46,735 bases of DNA from contig CALLIL010000034.1 of the NCBI GenBank assembly GCA_938009755.1, forward strand, positions 1-46,735. The letters run 5' to 3'. Below the pieces are notes generated by a model. The model searched no databases. It saw only the letters and a program-made list of their open reading frames with translations, and was not told the DNA's origin. The DNA comes from an uncultured Marinomonas sp. (GTDB lineage Bacteria > Pseudomonadota > Gammaproteobacteria > Pseudomonadales > Marinomonadaceae). The position numbers were made by a program, and so were the translations under genes. Positions 37,523 to 45,315 of the stretch are shown here, piece after piece. Positions within the stretch are counted from its first letter, which is position 1, and every line of letters starts with the position of its first letter.

Positions 37523-39070
37523 TTGAAAACACACAACTCTATATTTCGTCTTGAACTGGATAATATAACTAAAGAATATCCAGGTTGCTTGGCAAATGAC
37601 AGCATTAGCCTTTCACTTATGCCGGGAGAAATACACGCTCTACTTGGAGAAAATGGTGCGGGTAAAAGCACCTTGGTAAAAACCATTTATGGTGTTGTTT
37701 CTCCTGATCAAGGCGACATTTTATGGAATGGAAAGGAAGTTAGTATCAAGTCACCTTCTATTGCTCGTGACCTTGGTATTGGCATGGTATTTCAGCATTT
37801 TTCTTTGTTCGAAACGTTAACCGTCAGTGAAAACATCGAACTTTGCCTAAGTCAAAAGCAATTATCCGATATTGAAGACTTACCTCATCGTATTTCCCAA
37901 TTGTCAGAAGAATATGGTTTAGACGTCGACCCAAGCCGTTATGTTCATTCTCTTTCAATTGGCGAAAGACAACGTGTAGAAATCATGCGCTGTTTAGTGC
38001 AATCCGTAAAATTATTGATTCTTGATGAACCGACTTCTGTTTTAACGCCACAAGAAGTTGCAGGGTTATTCAATGTTCTTCGCACTTTATCTAAAGAAGG
38101 TTGCAGTATTTTATTTATCAGTCACAAGCTCCATGAAGTGACTGATATTTGCCATAAAGCGACTATTTTACGTGGCGGAAAGGTAATTGAAACCTGTATA
38201 CCAACAGAGGAGACACCTGCTTCTATTGCCAAAATGATGGTCGGAGATTTGGCAGAACAAGACGCAGGCTATTCGAAAAAAGAAGGCACAGAAACCGTTT
38301 TCAAAGCAACAAACCTTTCACTGACGTCTAAACACCCGTTTGGCACAACATTAAAAGACATCAACTTCGAGTTAAAAGCAGGTGAGATTTTAGGCATCGC
38401 TGGCGTTGCCGGAAATGGCCAAGACGAATTAATGGCCATTATCAGTGGCGAAGATGGCCGCAATGTCAAAAGAGCGCTAACCATGGGCCGACTTGAAATT
38501 GGTCATATGCACCCAGGAGAGCGCCGTAAAATAGGCATGGCGTATGTACCAGAAGAGCGATTAGGTCGCGGTGCGGTTCCAGAAATGAGCTTAACCGAAA
38601 ACGCTCTATTAACGCACAGCAAAGGCTTCATTAAAAATGGCCTCGTTCAATGGCAAAGCGTTAAAGAATACGCATCAGAATTGATCAACAAGTACAAAGT
38701 GAAGTGCCATGGCGAGTTTTCAGAAGCCAAAAGCCTAAGTGGTGGTAACTTACAAAAGTTCATTATGGGCCGAGAAATTGGCCAAAGCCCAAAGGTTCTC
38801 ATTTGCGCTCACCCAACATGGGGTGTCGACGTTGGCGCGGCACTGGCAATCCATCAAGCTTTACTTGAACTAAGAGATCAAGGCGCTGCGATTTTGCTTA
38901 TTTCAGAAGACATAGATGAATTGTTTTTACTGGCGGATCGCATGGCGGCGGTTTGCGATGGGTATTTATCACCTTTAATAAAAACAGAAGACACCAACAT
39001 AGACCAAATAGGACAATGGATGGCTGGCACCTTTATTAACACGGCTGACGTACAAGAGGCCAAAGCATGA
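37523..39070 (+). CDS. Nucleoside ABC transporter ATPase (BmpA/PnrA system, tandem ABC domains)
   Basis: 515-residue ATPase with two fused ABC domains, as in sugar and nucleoside (YufO/NupA-like) importers. Domain 1: Walker A GENGAGKST (42-50), signature LSIGERQRVEI, Walker B LLILDEPTSVL, H-loop LFISHKLHEV. Domain 2: degenerate Walker A region GVAGNGQDE, signature LSGGNLQKFIMGREI, and Walker B-like LICAHPTWGVDVG; loss of the second site is normal in this class. The start is TTG 37523 with AAGG about ten bases upstream; no ATG fits better. It overlaps the first permease gene by 4 nt. First gene of the four-gene importer. Confidence 0.93.
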   Translation: MKTHNSIFRLELDNITKEYPGCLANDSISLSLMPGEIHALLGENGAGKSTLVKTIYGVVSPDQGDILWNGKEVSIKSPSIARDLGIGMVFQHFSLFETLTVSENIELCLSQKQLSDIEDLPHRISQLSEEYGLDVDPSRYVHSLSIGERQRVEIMRCLVQSVKLLILDEPTSVLTPQEVAGLFNVLRTLSKEGCSILFISHKLHEVTDICHKATILRGGKVIETCIPTEETPASIAKMMVGDLAEQDAGYSKKEGTETVFKATNLSLTSKHPFGTTLKDINFELKAGEILGIAGVAGNGQDELMAIISGEDGRNVKRALTMGRLEIGHMHPGERRKIGMAYVPEERLGRGAVPEMSLTENALLTHSKGFIKNGLVQWQSVKEYASELINKYKVKCHGEFSEAKSLSGGNLQKFIMGREIGQSPKVLICAHPTWGVDVGAALAIHQALLELRDQGAAILLISEDIDELFLLADRMAAVCDGYLSPLIKTEDTNIDQIGQWMAGTFINTADVQEAKA

Positions 39071-40137
39071 TCCGTATACAAGCTCGTACTGAGCCAAGCA
39101 ATATTATGAAAGTAGCGTCTCCTTTAATCGCTATTGTACTGACACTCATATTTGGCAGCATACTGTTTTCTGCCATTGGTAAATCACCAACTCAAGCTCT
39201 ACAAGTATTATTAATTGCTCCGTTAGCAGACAGCTATAACATTGGAGAAATGCTCGTAAAAATGGGGCCTCTACTACTTTGTGCGGTTGGTTTATCCCTT
39301 TGTTATCGTGCAAATATGTGGAACATAGGCGCAGAAGGACAATTACTCGCTGGGGCTTTAGGCGGCTCTGCTGTGGCGCTCTTTTTTATTCATTCAGAGT
39401 CCGTCTTTGCACTGCCTCTGACTCTGATTGCTGGCATTGTGTCTGGCATGCTCTGGGCAGCAGTGCCGACGTTCTTAAAGTTGCAGTTCAATTCGAATCT
39501 CATTTTAACCACTATCATGTTTAACTATATCGCTCTTTATCTACTGATTTGGGCGGTTCATGGTCCGTTAAGGGATCCTGAAGGATACGGCTTTCCAGAG
39601 TCCGCTATTTTTGCTGATTCCACATTATTACCAACCCTCTTTGAAGGCAGTCGCATTCATTTAGGCATTCTATTTGCCATTTTTGCAGGCTTCGTTGGCT
39701 GGTTTATTTTGACGAAAACCCATCTGGGCTTTCAAATTCGAGTATTTGGTGCCGATGAACCTGCCGCTCGATACGCCGGTTTTAATAGTAAAAAACTGAG
39801 CTGGTTCGTGATGTTGTTTGCAGGTGGATTAGCAGGATTAGCAGGTGTTGCAGAAACAACAGGACCAATTGGCCAATTAACGCCTAACATATCTCCAGGT
39901 TATGGTTACTCTGCCATCATCGTTGCGTATCTTGGTCGCTTACATCCAATTGGAGCCATTGTGGCCGCTATTTTTATGGCGGTGCTTTATATGGGTGGCG
40001 ATTTAGCACAAATAGAAATGGGAATTCCTGTGGCTGTCGTCAGTATGTTCCAAGGTGTTTTACTGTTCTTTTTATTAGCGTGTGATTTTTTCATTAATAA
40101 CCGCTTTATCAACACAAACAATCAAGCGACAAACTAG
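39067..40137 (+). CDS. Nucleoside ABC transporter permease 1 (YufP/NupB-like)
   Basis: 356-residue inner-membrane permease of the BPD_transp_2 (ribose/branched-chain amino acid) fold with about nine or ten hydrophobic helices. Family motifs: YRANMWNIGAEGQLLAGALG, in which NIGAEGQ is the characteristic helix start, LILTTIMFNYIALYLL, and FGADEPAARYAGFNSKKLSW, the cytoplasmic coupling loop facing the ATPase. It starts at ATG 39067 within an ATGA overlap with the ATPase gene. With its partner at 40147 it forms the membrane channel. Confidence 0.93.
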   Translation: MIRIQARTEPSNIMKVASPLIAIVLTLIFGSILFSAIGKSPTQALQVLLIAPLADSYNIGEMLVKMGPLLLCAVGLSLCYRANMWNIGAEGQLLAGALGGSAVALFFIHSESVFALPLTLIAGIVSGMLWAAVPTFLKLQFNSNLILTTIMFNYIALYLLIWAVHGPLRDPEGYGFPESAIFADSTLLPTLFEGSRIHLGILFAIFAGFVGWFILTKTHLGFQIRVFGADEPAARYAGFNSKKLSWFVMLFAGGLAGLAGVAETTGPIGQLTPNISPGYGYSAIIVAYLGRLHPIGAIVAAIFMAVLYMGGDLAQIEMGIPVAVVSMFQGVLLFFLLACDFFINNRFINTNNQATN

Positions 40138-40146
40138 GAGAATATT

Positions 40147-41079
40147 TTGGACGCAGATCTAATCGTACAAATTTTGTTTGCCGCTATCAAAACCGGCACA
40201 CCATTACTTTTCATTGCGCTAGGCGAAGTGATTTGTGAGAAGTCAGGCATACTAAACCTCGGTCAAGAAGGCATGATGTTAATGGGTGCTGTAGTGGGCT
40301 TCTTAGCCGCATACGGCTCGGGCAATATGGGCTTTGGTGTCCTTGCGGCCATGGCAATGGGCGCTTTTATGAGTCTACTTTTTGCCGTATTAGTCTTACA
40401 TGTTGGTGCAAACCAAGTGGCAACAGGCCTCGCTTTGACTATTTTCGGAACGGGTCTCAGCGCTTTTGTCGGTGCAGACTTTGTTGGTAAAACACTACAA
40501 GGTTTTCAGCCGATTCCTTTGCCTCTTTTGTCTGATATTCCTTATCTTGGCCGTGTTTTGTTCAGCCATGATATTTTGGTTTATTTTTCTTTTGTGATGA
40601 CCATCGCGTTGATCTATGTAGTGAATAAAACGCGCATTGGTTTAACGCTCAAAGCTGTTGGCGAAAATCCGCACGCAGCGAATGCTATTGGCATTAAGGT
40701 ACTAAGAGTTCGCTATTTGGCTGTAATGTTTGGTGGCGCTATGGCTGGCCTTTCTGGCGCTTACATGTCTTTGGTGTACACGCCAATGTGGGTAGAAGGA
40801 ATGACAGCTGGACGCGGCTGGATCGCACTTGCCCTTGTTGTTTTTGCCTCATGGCGCGTCGGTCGCATTATGCTTGGAGCGTATTTATTTGGTTTGGCCA
40901 GCATCATGCATCTGGTTTTACAAGGCTTAGGTTGGTCTATTTCACCCAACTTACTTGCCATGTTGCCGTATGTGGCAACCGTCATTGTCATGGTTATTAT
41001 TGGCGCTGACCACTTTAAAGAGAAACTGCTCGCGCCACGCTCTTTGGGTAAACCGTTTGACCCAAGAAACATGGCGTAA
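40147..41079 (+). CDS. Nucleoside ABC transporter permease 2 (YufQ/NupC-like)
   Basis: 310-residue inner-membrane permease, partner of the preceding gene, with about eight hydrophobic helices. Motifs are ICEKSGILNLGQEGMMLMGA (the NLGQEG block typical of the second subunit), ANQVATGLALTIFGTGLSAF, and the coupling loop LKAVGENPHAANAIGIKVLR. The start is TTG 40147 with AGGAG six bases upstream, 9 nt after the first permease. A 77-nt gap with a small hairpin (41128-41141) and AGGAG precedes the binding-protein gene. Confidence 0.93.
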   Translation: MDADLIVQILFAAIKTGTPLLFIALGEVICEKSGILNLGQEGMMLMGAVVGFLAAYGSGNMGFGVLAAMAMGAFMSLLFAVLVLHVGANQVATGLALTIFGTGLSAFVGADFVGKTLQGFQPIPLPLLSDIPYLGRVLFSHDILVYFSFVMTIALIYVVNKTRIGLTLKAVGENPHAANAIGIKVLRVRYLAVMFGGAMAGLSGAYMSLVYTPMWVEGMTAGRGWIALALVVFASWRVGRIMLGAYLFGLASIMHLVLQGLGWSISPNLLAMLPYVATVIVMVIIGADHFKEKLLAPRSLGKPFDPRNMA

Positions 41080-41156
41080 TAACAGCATTAATGAAACGCA
41101 ATAAAAGAAACAACACATTAAAAAACAATACCTTTAGGTATGAATAGGAGCAAAAA

Positions 41157-42224
41157 ATGAAACTAAAAAGTTTACTCGTTGGCCTTGGCCTTTTAGCAGG
41201 AGCAAGCGTTGCTCAGGCTGAAGATCCATTAAAAGTCGGTTTTGTCTACGTTGGCCCTGTTGGTGATTTGGGGTGGAGCTATGAGCATGATTTGGGCCGT
41301 CAAGGCTTAGAAGATTACTTTGGCGATAAAGTGGAAACAACATTCGTTGAAAACGTGCCAGAAGGCGCGGACGCTGAGCGAGTAATCACTCAATTGGCTA
41401 AAGCAGGCAATGATCTGATTTTCACTACGTCTTTTGGTTTCATGAACCCAACTATTAAAGTAGCAAAACGATTCCCTAAGGTAACGTTTGAACATGCTAC
41501 GGGTTACAAGCGCTCTAAAAACGTCGGTACTTATGTATTGCGTACATACGAAGGTCGCTATGTAACTGGCGTAACAGCTGGCATGATGACGGAAACAGAC
41601 ACAATTGGTTACATCGCGTCTTTCCCAATTCCAGAAGTTATTCGTGACATTAACTCAACATTCATGGCCGCTAAAAGCGTAAACCCTAATGTAAAAATGA
41701 AAATTGTTTGGGTTAACTCTTGGTACGATCCAGGTAAAGAAACAGATGCAGCGAATGCATTAATGGATCAAGGTGTTGACATCTTAATTCAACACACTGA
41801 CAGCCCTGCACCACTTATTGCTGCGGAAAAACGCGGCATGCGTGCTTTTGGTCAAGCATCTGACATGAGTAAATTTGCGCCTGAAGCACACATTTTCTCT
41901 GTTCGTGATAACTGGGCACCTTACTACATCAGCATCGCTGACGCAGTAATGAAAGGTACTTGGGCACCAAAAGATTATTGGGGCGGTTTCAAAGAAGACA
42001 TCTTAACCATCGAATCTGTCAACTCAAATCTTCCAGCTGACGTCAAAGCGAAAATCAGCGAAACATATGCGGCGGTTAAATCTGGAGAAATCAAACCTTT
42101 CACAGGACCAATCAAAGACAACAAAGGCAACCTTGTTGTAAAAGCTGGCCACACATTGACCGATGTAGAGCTTGCTCAAGTAAACTGGTACGTTGAAGGC
42201 ATCACTGACGAAATTCCTCGCTAA
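41157..42224 (+). CDS. BmpA/PnrA-family nucleoside-binding periplasmic protein
   Basis: 355-residue substrate-binding protein of the BMP family (PnrA/TmpC), which bind purine nucleosides. The N-terminus is a type I signal peptide (MKLKSLLVGLGLLAGASVAQA, cleavage before EDPLKVG), not a lipobox, so a soluble periplasmic protein is expected. The first lobe reads KVGFVYVGPVGDLGWSYEHD, with TFVENVPEGADAERVI and FTTSFGFMNPTIKVAKRFP; the hinge and second lobe include VWVNSWYDPGKETDAANAL and ILIQHTDSPAPLIAAEKRG. Purine nucleoside specificity is inferred from family and the adjacent adenine deaminase. Confidence 0.93.
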   Translation: MKLKSLLVGLGLLAGASVAQAEDPLKVGFVYVGPVGDLGWSYEHDLGRQGLEDYFGDKVETTFVENVPEGADAERVITQLAKAGNDLIFTTSFGFMNPTIKVAKRFPKVTFEHATGYKRSKNVGTYVLRTYEGRYVTGVTAGMMTETDTIGYIASFPIPEVIRDINSTFMAAKSVNPNVKMKIVWVNSWYDPGKETDAANALMDQGVDILIQHTDSPAPLIAAEKRGMRAFGQASDMSKFAPEAHIFSVRDNWAPYYISIADAVMKGTWAPKDYWGGFKEDILTIESVNSNLPADVKAKISETYAAVKSGEIKPFTGPIKDNKGNLVVKAGHTLTDVELAQVNWYVEGITDEIPR

Positions 42225-42247
42225 GCGTTAATTTCTGAATGATATTT

Positions 42248-42274
42248 TGTACAACCAGCTTAGCTGGTTGTACA
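42248..42274. repeat. Perfect inverted repeat after the binding-protein gene
   Basis: 12-bp perfect arms TGTACAACCAGC (42248-42259) and GCTGGTTGTACA (42263-42274) with loop TTA, 24 nt after the bmpA-like stop codon. Only a short T-run follows (TTTC), so it may be a leaky terminator, an mRNA 3' stabiliser or both. It lies between the importer genes and the adenine deaminase gene. Confidence 0.75.
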
Positions 42275-42417
42275 TTTCATTCCATATTCAATAAGCACTC
42301 AGAGTCTTGTTTTTCATATTCGCTTTTTTCTTTTCCATTGTTTCGTTAAAAGCCAATATAAAAAACCATTCGTAAACGGACTTAGATATAGACAAACGCC
42401 GTAGTAAAAGGTCATTT

Positions 42418-43437
42418 ATGAACAACACGAAAACACTTACCTCCCTCGCAAAAGCGATGCCGAAAACCGAGTTACACCTTCATATAGAAGGCACCTTCGA
42501 GCCTGACCAAATGTTTGCTCTCGCCCAACGTAATAATGTTCAATTAAAATACAAAACCGTCGACGAATTAAAAGCAGCCTATCAGTTTACAAACCTGCAA
42601 GACTTCTTAGATCTGTACTATCAAGGCATGTCCGTTTTGTTAAAGGAAGCCGATTTTTACGACTTAACCATGGCTTACTTGGAAAAAGTACACAGTGAAA
42701 ACGTGATTCATGTAGAGATATTTTTTGATCCTCAAGGTCATTTATCTCGCGGTGTGGATTTTGAAACGCAAATACACGGCATTCATAAAGCGTTGCGTGA
42801 CGCGGAAAGCAAGTGGGGAATGACGTCGAGACTTATTATGTCTTTCCTCCGTCATCTCAGTGAAGAAAGTGCTTTTGAGACGTTAGAGATTGCCAAACCT
42901 TTCCTTCATTTAATCGATGGCATTGGCTTAGACAGCTCCGAAGTCGGCCATCCACCCGAAAAATTCACCAATGTATTCAAAGCTTGTCGCGACCTTGGAC
43001 TAAAAGTGACCGCTCACGCAGGTGAAGAAGGCCCACCAGAATACGTCTGGCAAGCATTAGACACAATCAAAGTGGATCGAATTGACCACGGTAATCGTGC
43101 CTTGGAAGACGAGAACTTAATCACAGAAATTAAAAAAAGAGAGTTAACACTCACCGTCTGCCCTCTTTCGAACTTAAAACTGTGTGTTGTAGACGATATG
43201 CAAGATCACCCTATTCGTAAAATGCTAACGCTGGGGTTAAAAGCGACCGTCAACTCAGATGATCCAGCTTATTTCGGCGGTTATATGAATGATAATTATG
43301 TGGCGTTGATTGAGAAAACACAGATCACCAAAGAAGAACTGTTTCAATTAGCTAAAAATGGCATTGAGTGCAGTTGGATGGATGATTCTGCAAAGCAAGC
43401 GCATCTCAAATCATTAGACAGCCTTTTTCTTGCTTAA
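42418..43437 (+). CDS. Adenine deaminase, type 2 (adenosine deaminase superfamily)
   Basis: 339-residue metal-dependent amidohydrolase. Metal and catalytic motifs: His20/His22 in ELHLHIEGTFE, His in VTAHAGEEGPPEY, RIDHGNRALED, and NSDDPAYFGGYM. True adenosine deaminases carry a GxDLxGxE block; here the equivalent is GIGLDSSEVGHPPEKF, the mark of the adenine deaminase branch (Pseudomonas PA0148 type, from memory). The expected reaction is adenine plus water to hypoxanthine plus ammonia. ATG 42418 has AAAGG six bases upstream. It follows the nucleoside importer on the same strand and fits a purine salvage role; the 193-nt gap may hold its own promoter. Adenosine as substrate is not excluded. 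Confidence 0.9.
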   Translation: MNNTKTLTSLAKAMPKTELHLHIEGTFEPDQMFALAQRNNVQLKYKTVDELKAAYQFTNLQDFLDLYYQGMSVLLKEADFYDLTMAYLEKVHSENVIHVEIFFDPQGHLSRGVDFETQIHGIHKALRDAESKWGMTSRLIMSFLRHLSEESAFETLEIAKPFLHLIDGIGLDSSEVGHPPEKFTNVFKACRDLGLKVTAHAGEEGPPEYVWQALDTIKVDRIDHGNRALEDENLITEIKKRELTLTVCPLSNLKLCVVDDMQDHPIRKMLTLGLKATVNSDDPAYFGGYMNDNYVALIEKTQITKEELFQLAKNGIECSWMDDSAKQAHLKSLDSLFLA

Positions 43438-43470
43438 TCTTGTATTTACAAGTGACATGCTTAAAAACTC

Positions 43471-43513
43471 ACAATAAAAAAGAATCACCCAAGCGGTGAT
43501 TCTTTTTTATTGT
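43471..43513. terminator. Bidirectional terminator after the adenine deaminase gene
   Basis: 19-bp perfect stem (43471-43489 with 43495-43513; core GAATCACC / GGTGATTC) with a 5-nt loop and long A/T tracts on both sides, 33 nt past the deaminase stop codon. The next gene runs in the same direction, so it insulates the purine unit. Confidence 0.95.
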
Positions 43514-43564
43514 ATTGTTACCAATATGCTAAGATCCTTTCTTTTTTTTAATTGAGCTTCCGCT

Positions 43565-43933
43565 ATGACCACTCCCGTAATTTTCGACGACTCTTTTTAT
43601 CGACTACCAAGCAGCGAGCGCTACGCTGAAATCATTAAACATCTGCAAAAAAACCATTCTATTTGGACGCTTTCTGATGCCGAAGGTTGCTTAATCATAG
43701 AGCTAGGCAGTGAGAAGGTCTTACCTATTTGGCCATCGTCAGAGCTGGCTGTGGATTGGGGAAAAAAAGACTACGAAGGATTTCAAGCATTAGAAATAAG
43801 CGCAGACGACTGGCAAGAAAAATGGTTATTAGGCATGCAAAAGGATGGCTATTCTGTGGGTGTTGCGCCCAACCTTGCGGGTGAATGCATTGTTTCGTCA
43901 GCCGAAGAGCATGCTTTCGATTTAAGCGCATAA
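43565..43933 (+). CDS. DUF2750 domain-containing protein
   Basis: 122-residue cytoplasmic protein with no signal or membrane helix. It has the pattern of DUF2750 proteins: YAEIIKHLQKNHSIWTLSDA, EGCLIIELGSEKVLPIWPSS, and LEISADDWQEKWLLGMQKDG followed by YSVGVAPNL. Function is unknown; the immunity-like SUFU/DUF2750 relatives are small, single-domain and often scattered. It stands 131 nt after the deaminase with a terminator between. The methyltransferase gene starts 47 nt past its stop codon. Confidence 0.8.
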   Translation: MTTPVIFDDSFYRLPSSERYAEIIKHLQKNHSIWTLSDAEGCLIIELGSEKVLPIWPSSELAVDWGKKDYEGFQALEISADDWQEKWLLGMQKDGYSVGVAPNLAGECIVSSAEEHAFDLSA

Positions 43934-43980
43934 AGGTTCGCAAAACCTCTAAAAACACTCAACCGCTAAATAAGTATTTT

Positions 43981-44946
43981 ATGGATTCACTTGCTTTACC
44001 TCGTCTTACAGAACAGGTTCTCTACACTTTAACGCAACAACCAAAAGGCGCTTTGCGGTTGTTTCATGGTCGAGGAAAATGTTTTGCTGGCTTAGAGCAC
44101 ATCACCGTGGATTGGCTAGAAGGCCAAATTCTGGTGTCTTTGTTTAAAGAAACCTCCGATGAGTTTTTATCTGCGCTCAATGCACACTTACTTGATTGGA
44201 CAGAACAGCCAGTGTGGACAAACTGTGGCGCGTCCTCGCTACTTTTGCAGCACAGACACAGAGAAAAAAGCCCGACTGAATGTCTGTTTAGCCACGGAGC
44301 TGATAACCAATACAAAGCCACGCAAGTCGTGAATGAAGAAGGGTTATTGTTTCAGCTTGATCTCGGAAAAAACCAAAACTCAGGACTGTTCTTAGACATG
44401 CGCTACGGTCGTCGTTGGGTGAAAGAAAACAGTGAAAACAAACGCGTTCTTAATTTGTTCTCATACACTTGTGGCTTCTCTGTGGCAGCAATCGAAGGCG
44501 GTGCCGATTTCGTGGTCAACTTGGACATGGCAAAAGCGGTATTAAACCGTGGTCGAGAAAATCATAAACTCAATAAGCACAATAAGCACAACCTAAACAA
44601 CGTAAAGTTTTTTGCCCATGATATTTTTAAATCTTGGGGAAAAATAAAGAAATACGGTTTGTACGATCTCATTGTAATTGATCCTCCGACGTTTCAACGC
44701 GGCAGCTTTGCCCTCACCAAAGATTATCAAAAAATCTTACGTCGCTTACCAGAACTGCTTACGAAAAATGGTCACGTATTAGCGTGCGTTAATGACCCAA
44801 CACTGCCTGCTCAATTCCTAATTGATGGCATGAAGGAAAATGCACCCGAACTGCTTTTCCAACAACGCTTGGAAAACCCACCAGAGTTTAAAGACATTGA
44901 TATTGAAAGCGGCTTGAAAGCATTAATCTTTCAAAGAACCCTATAA
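43981..44946 (+). CDS. RlmI-like class I SAM-dependent methyltransferase (no PUA domain)
   Basis: 321-residue methyltransferase of the COG1092/RlmI type. The SAM-binding motif I region reads VLNLFSYTCGFSVAAIEGG with the acidic VVNLDMAKAVL; motif IV is LIVIDPPTFQRGSF; SGLFLDMRYGRRWV precedes the Rossmann core. RlmI itself is about 400 residues with an N-terminal PUA domain; here about 130 different residues precede the core. The target is likely RNA but unknown. I place the start at ATG 43981 (MDSLALPRLTEQVL); the frame extends upstream into DUF2750 but that part has no family character. A short tandem duplication encodes KHNKHN (about residue 200). Confidence 0.8.
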   Translation: MDSLALPRLTEQVLYTLTQQPKGALRLFHGRGKCFAGLEHITVDWLEGQILVSLFKETSDEFLSALNAHLLDWTEQPVWTNCGASSLLLQHRHREKSPTECLFSHGADNQYKATQVVNEEGLLFQLDLGKNQNSGLFLDMRYGRRWVKENSENKRVLNLFSYTCGFSVAAIEGGADFVVNLDMAKAVLNRGRENHKLNKHNKHNLNNVKFFAHDIFKSWGKIKKYGLYDLIVIDPPTFQRGSFALTKDYQKILRRLPELLTKNGHVLACVNDPTLPAQFLIDGMKENAPELLFQQRLENPPEFKDIDIESGLKALIFQRTL

Positions 44947-44978
44947 AAACATCGAATAAATGAAAAAAGGAACACAGC

Positions 44979-45149
44979 ATGCCTAAAACAACCGTAACAT
45001 TTGAATATGAGAAAGAAACAAAGAACAGTGTGCGTTATCAAGAAATCCCAGAAGAAGGCAAAGCGCCAATCATGGGAACCTTGTACGTACAGAAATGGTT
45101 TGCAGGGAATAGCAAACAACTAGAGATCACCATAGAGAAAAAAGATTAA
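44979..45149 (+). CDS. Small 56-residue protein of unknown function
   Basis: Short gene encoding MPKTTVTFEYEKETKNSVRY as its first 20 residues, with QEIPEEGKAPIMGTLYVQKW and an ending ITIEKKD. ATG 44979 has AAAGGA eight bases upstream, a clear ribosome site, 32 nt after the methyltransferase stop codon. The composition (alternating hydrophobic strands, GTLYVQKW) suggests a small folded beta-rich protein, not a random frame. I have an impression of similar small proteins in other bacteria but cannot name a family. No signal peptide or membrane helix. Confidence 0.75.
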   Translation: MPKTTVTFEYEKETKNSVRYQEIPEEGKAPIMGTLYVQKWFAGNSKQLEITIEKKD

Positions 45150-45315
45150 CCTTTTCAGTTTAAGCTCTTAAGTATGGCCTCCTCAGTCAGCACCAAGGCA
45201 AATGAAAATAGTATAAAAACGGTAGAAAAACGCACATTAAAATCAAACTCTAAAAGCTGGAAAATACTATCATCTCTGTCTTCGCTCTTAATATGACTTT
45301 TACGAGAGGTTTTCC

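Noticed and set aside
41080-41156. Purine riboswitch ahead of the binding-protein gene
   Set aside because: The 77-nt gap contains only a 5-bp hairpin and a ribosome site; no three-way junction or conserved purine aptamer sequence can be fitted.
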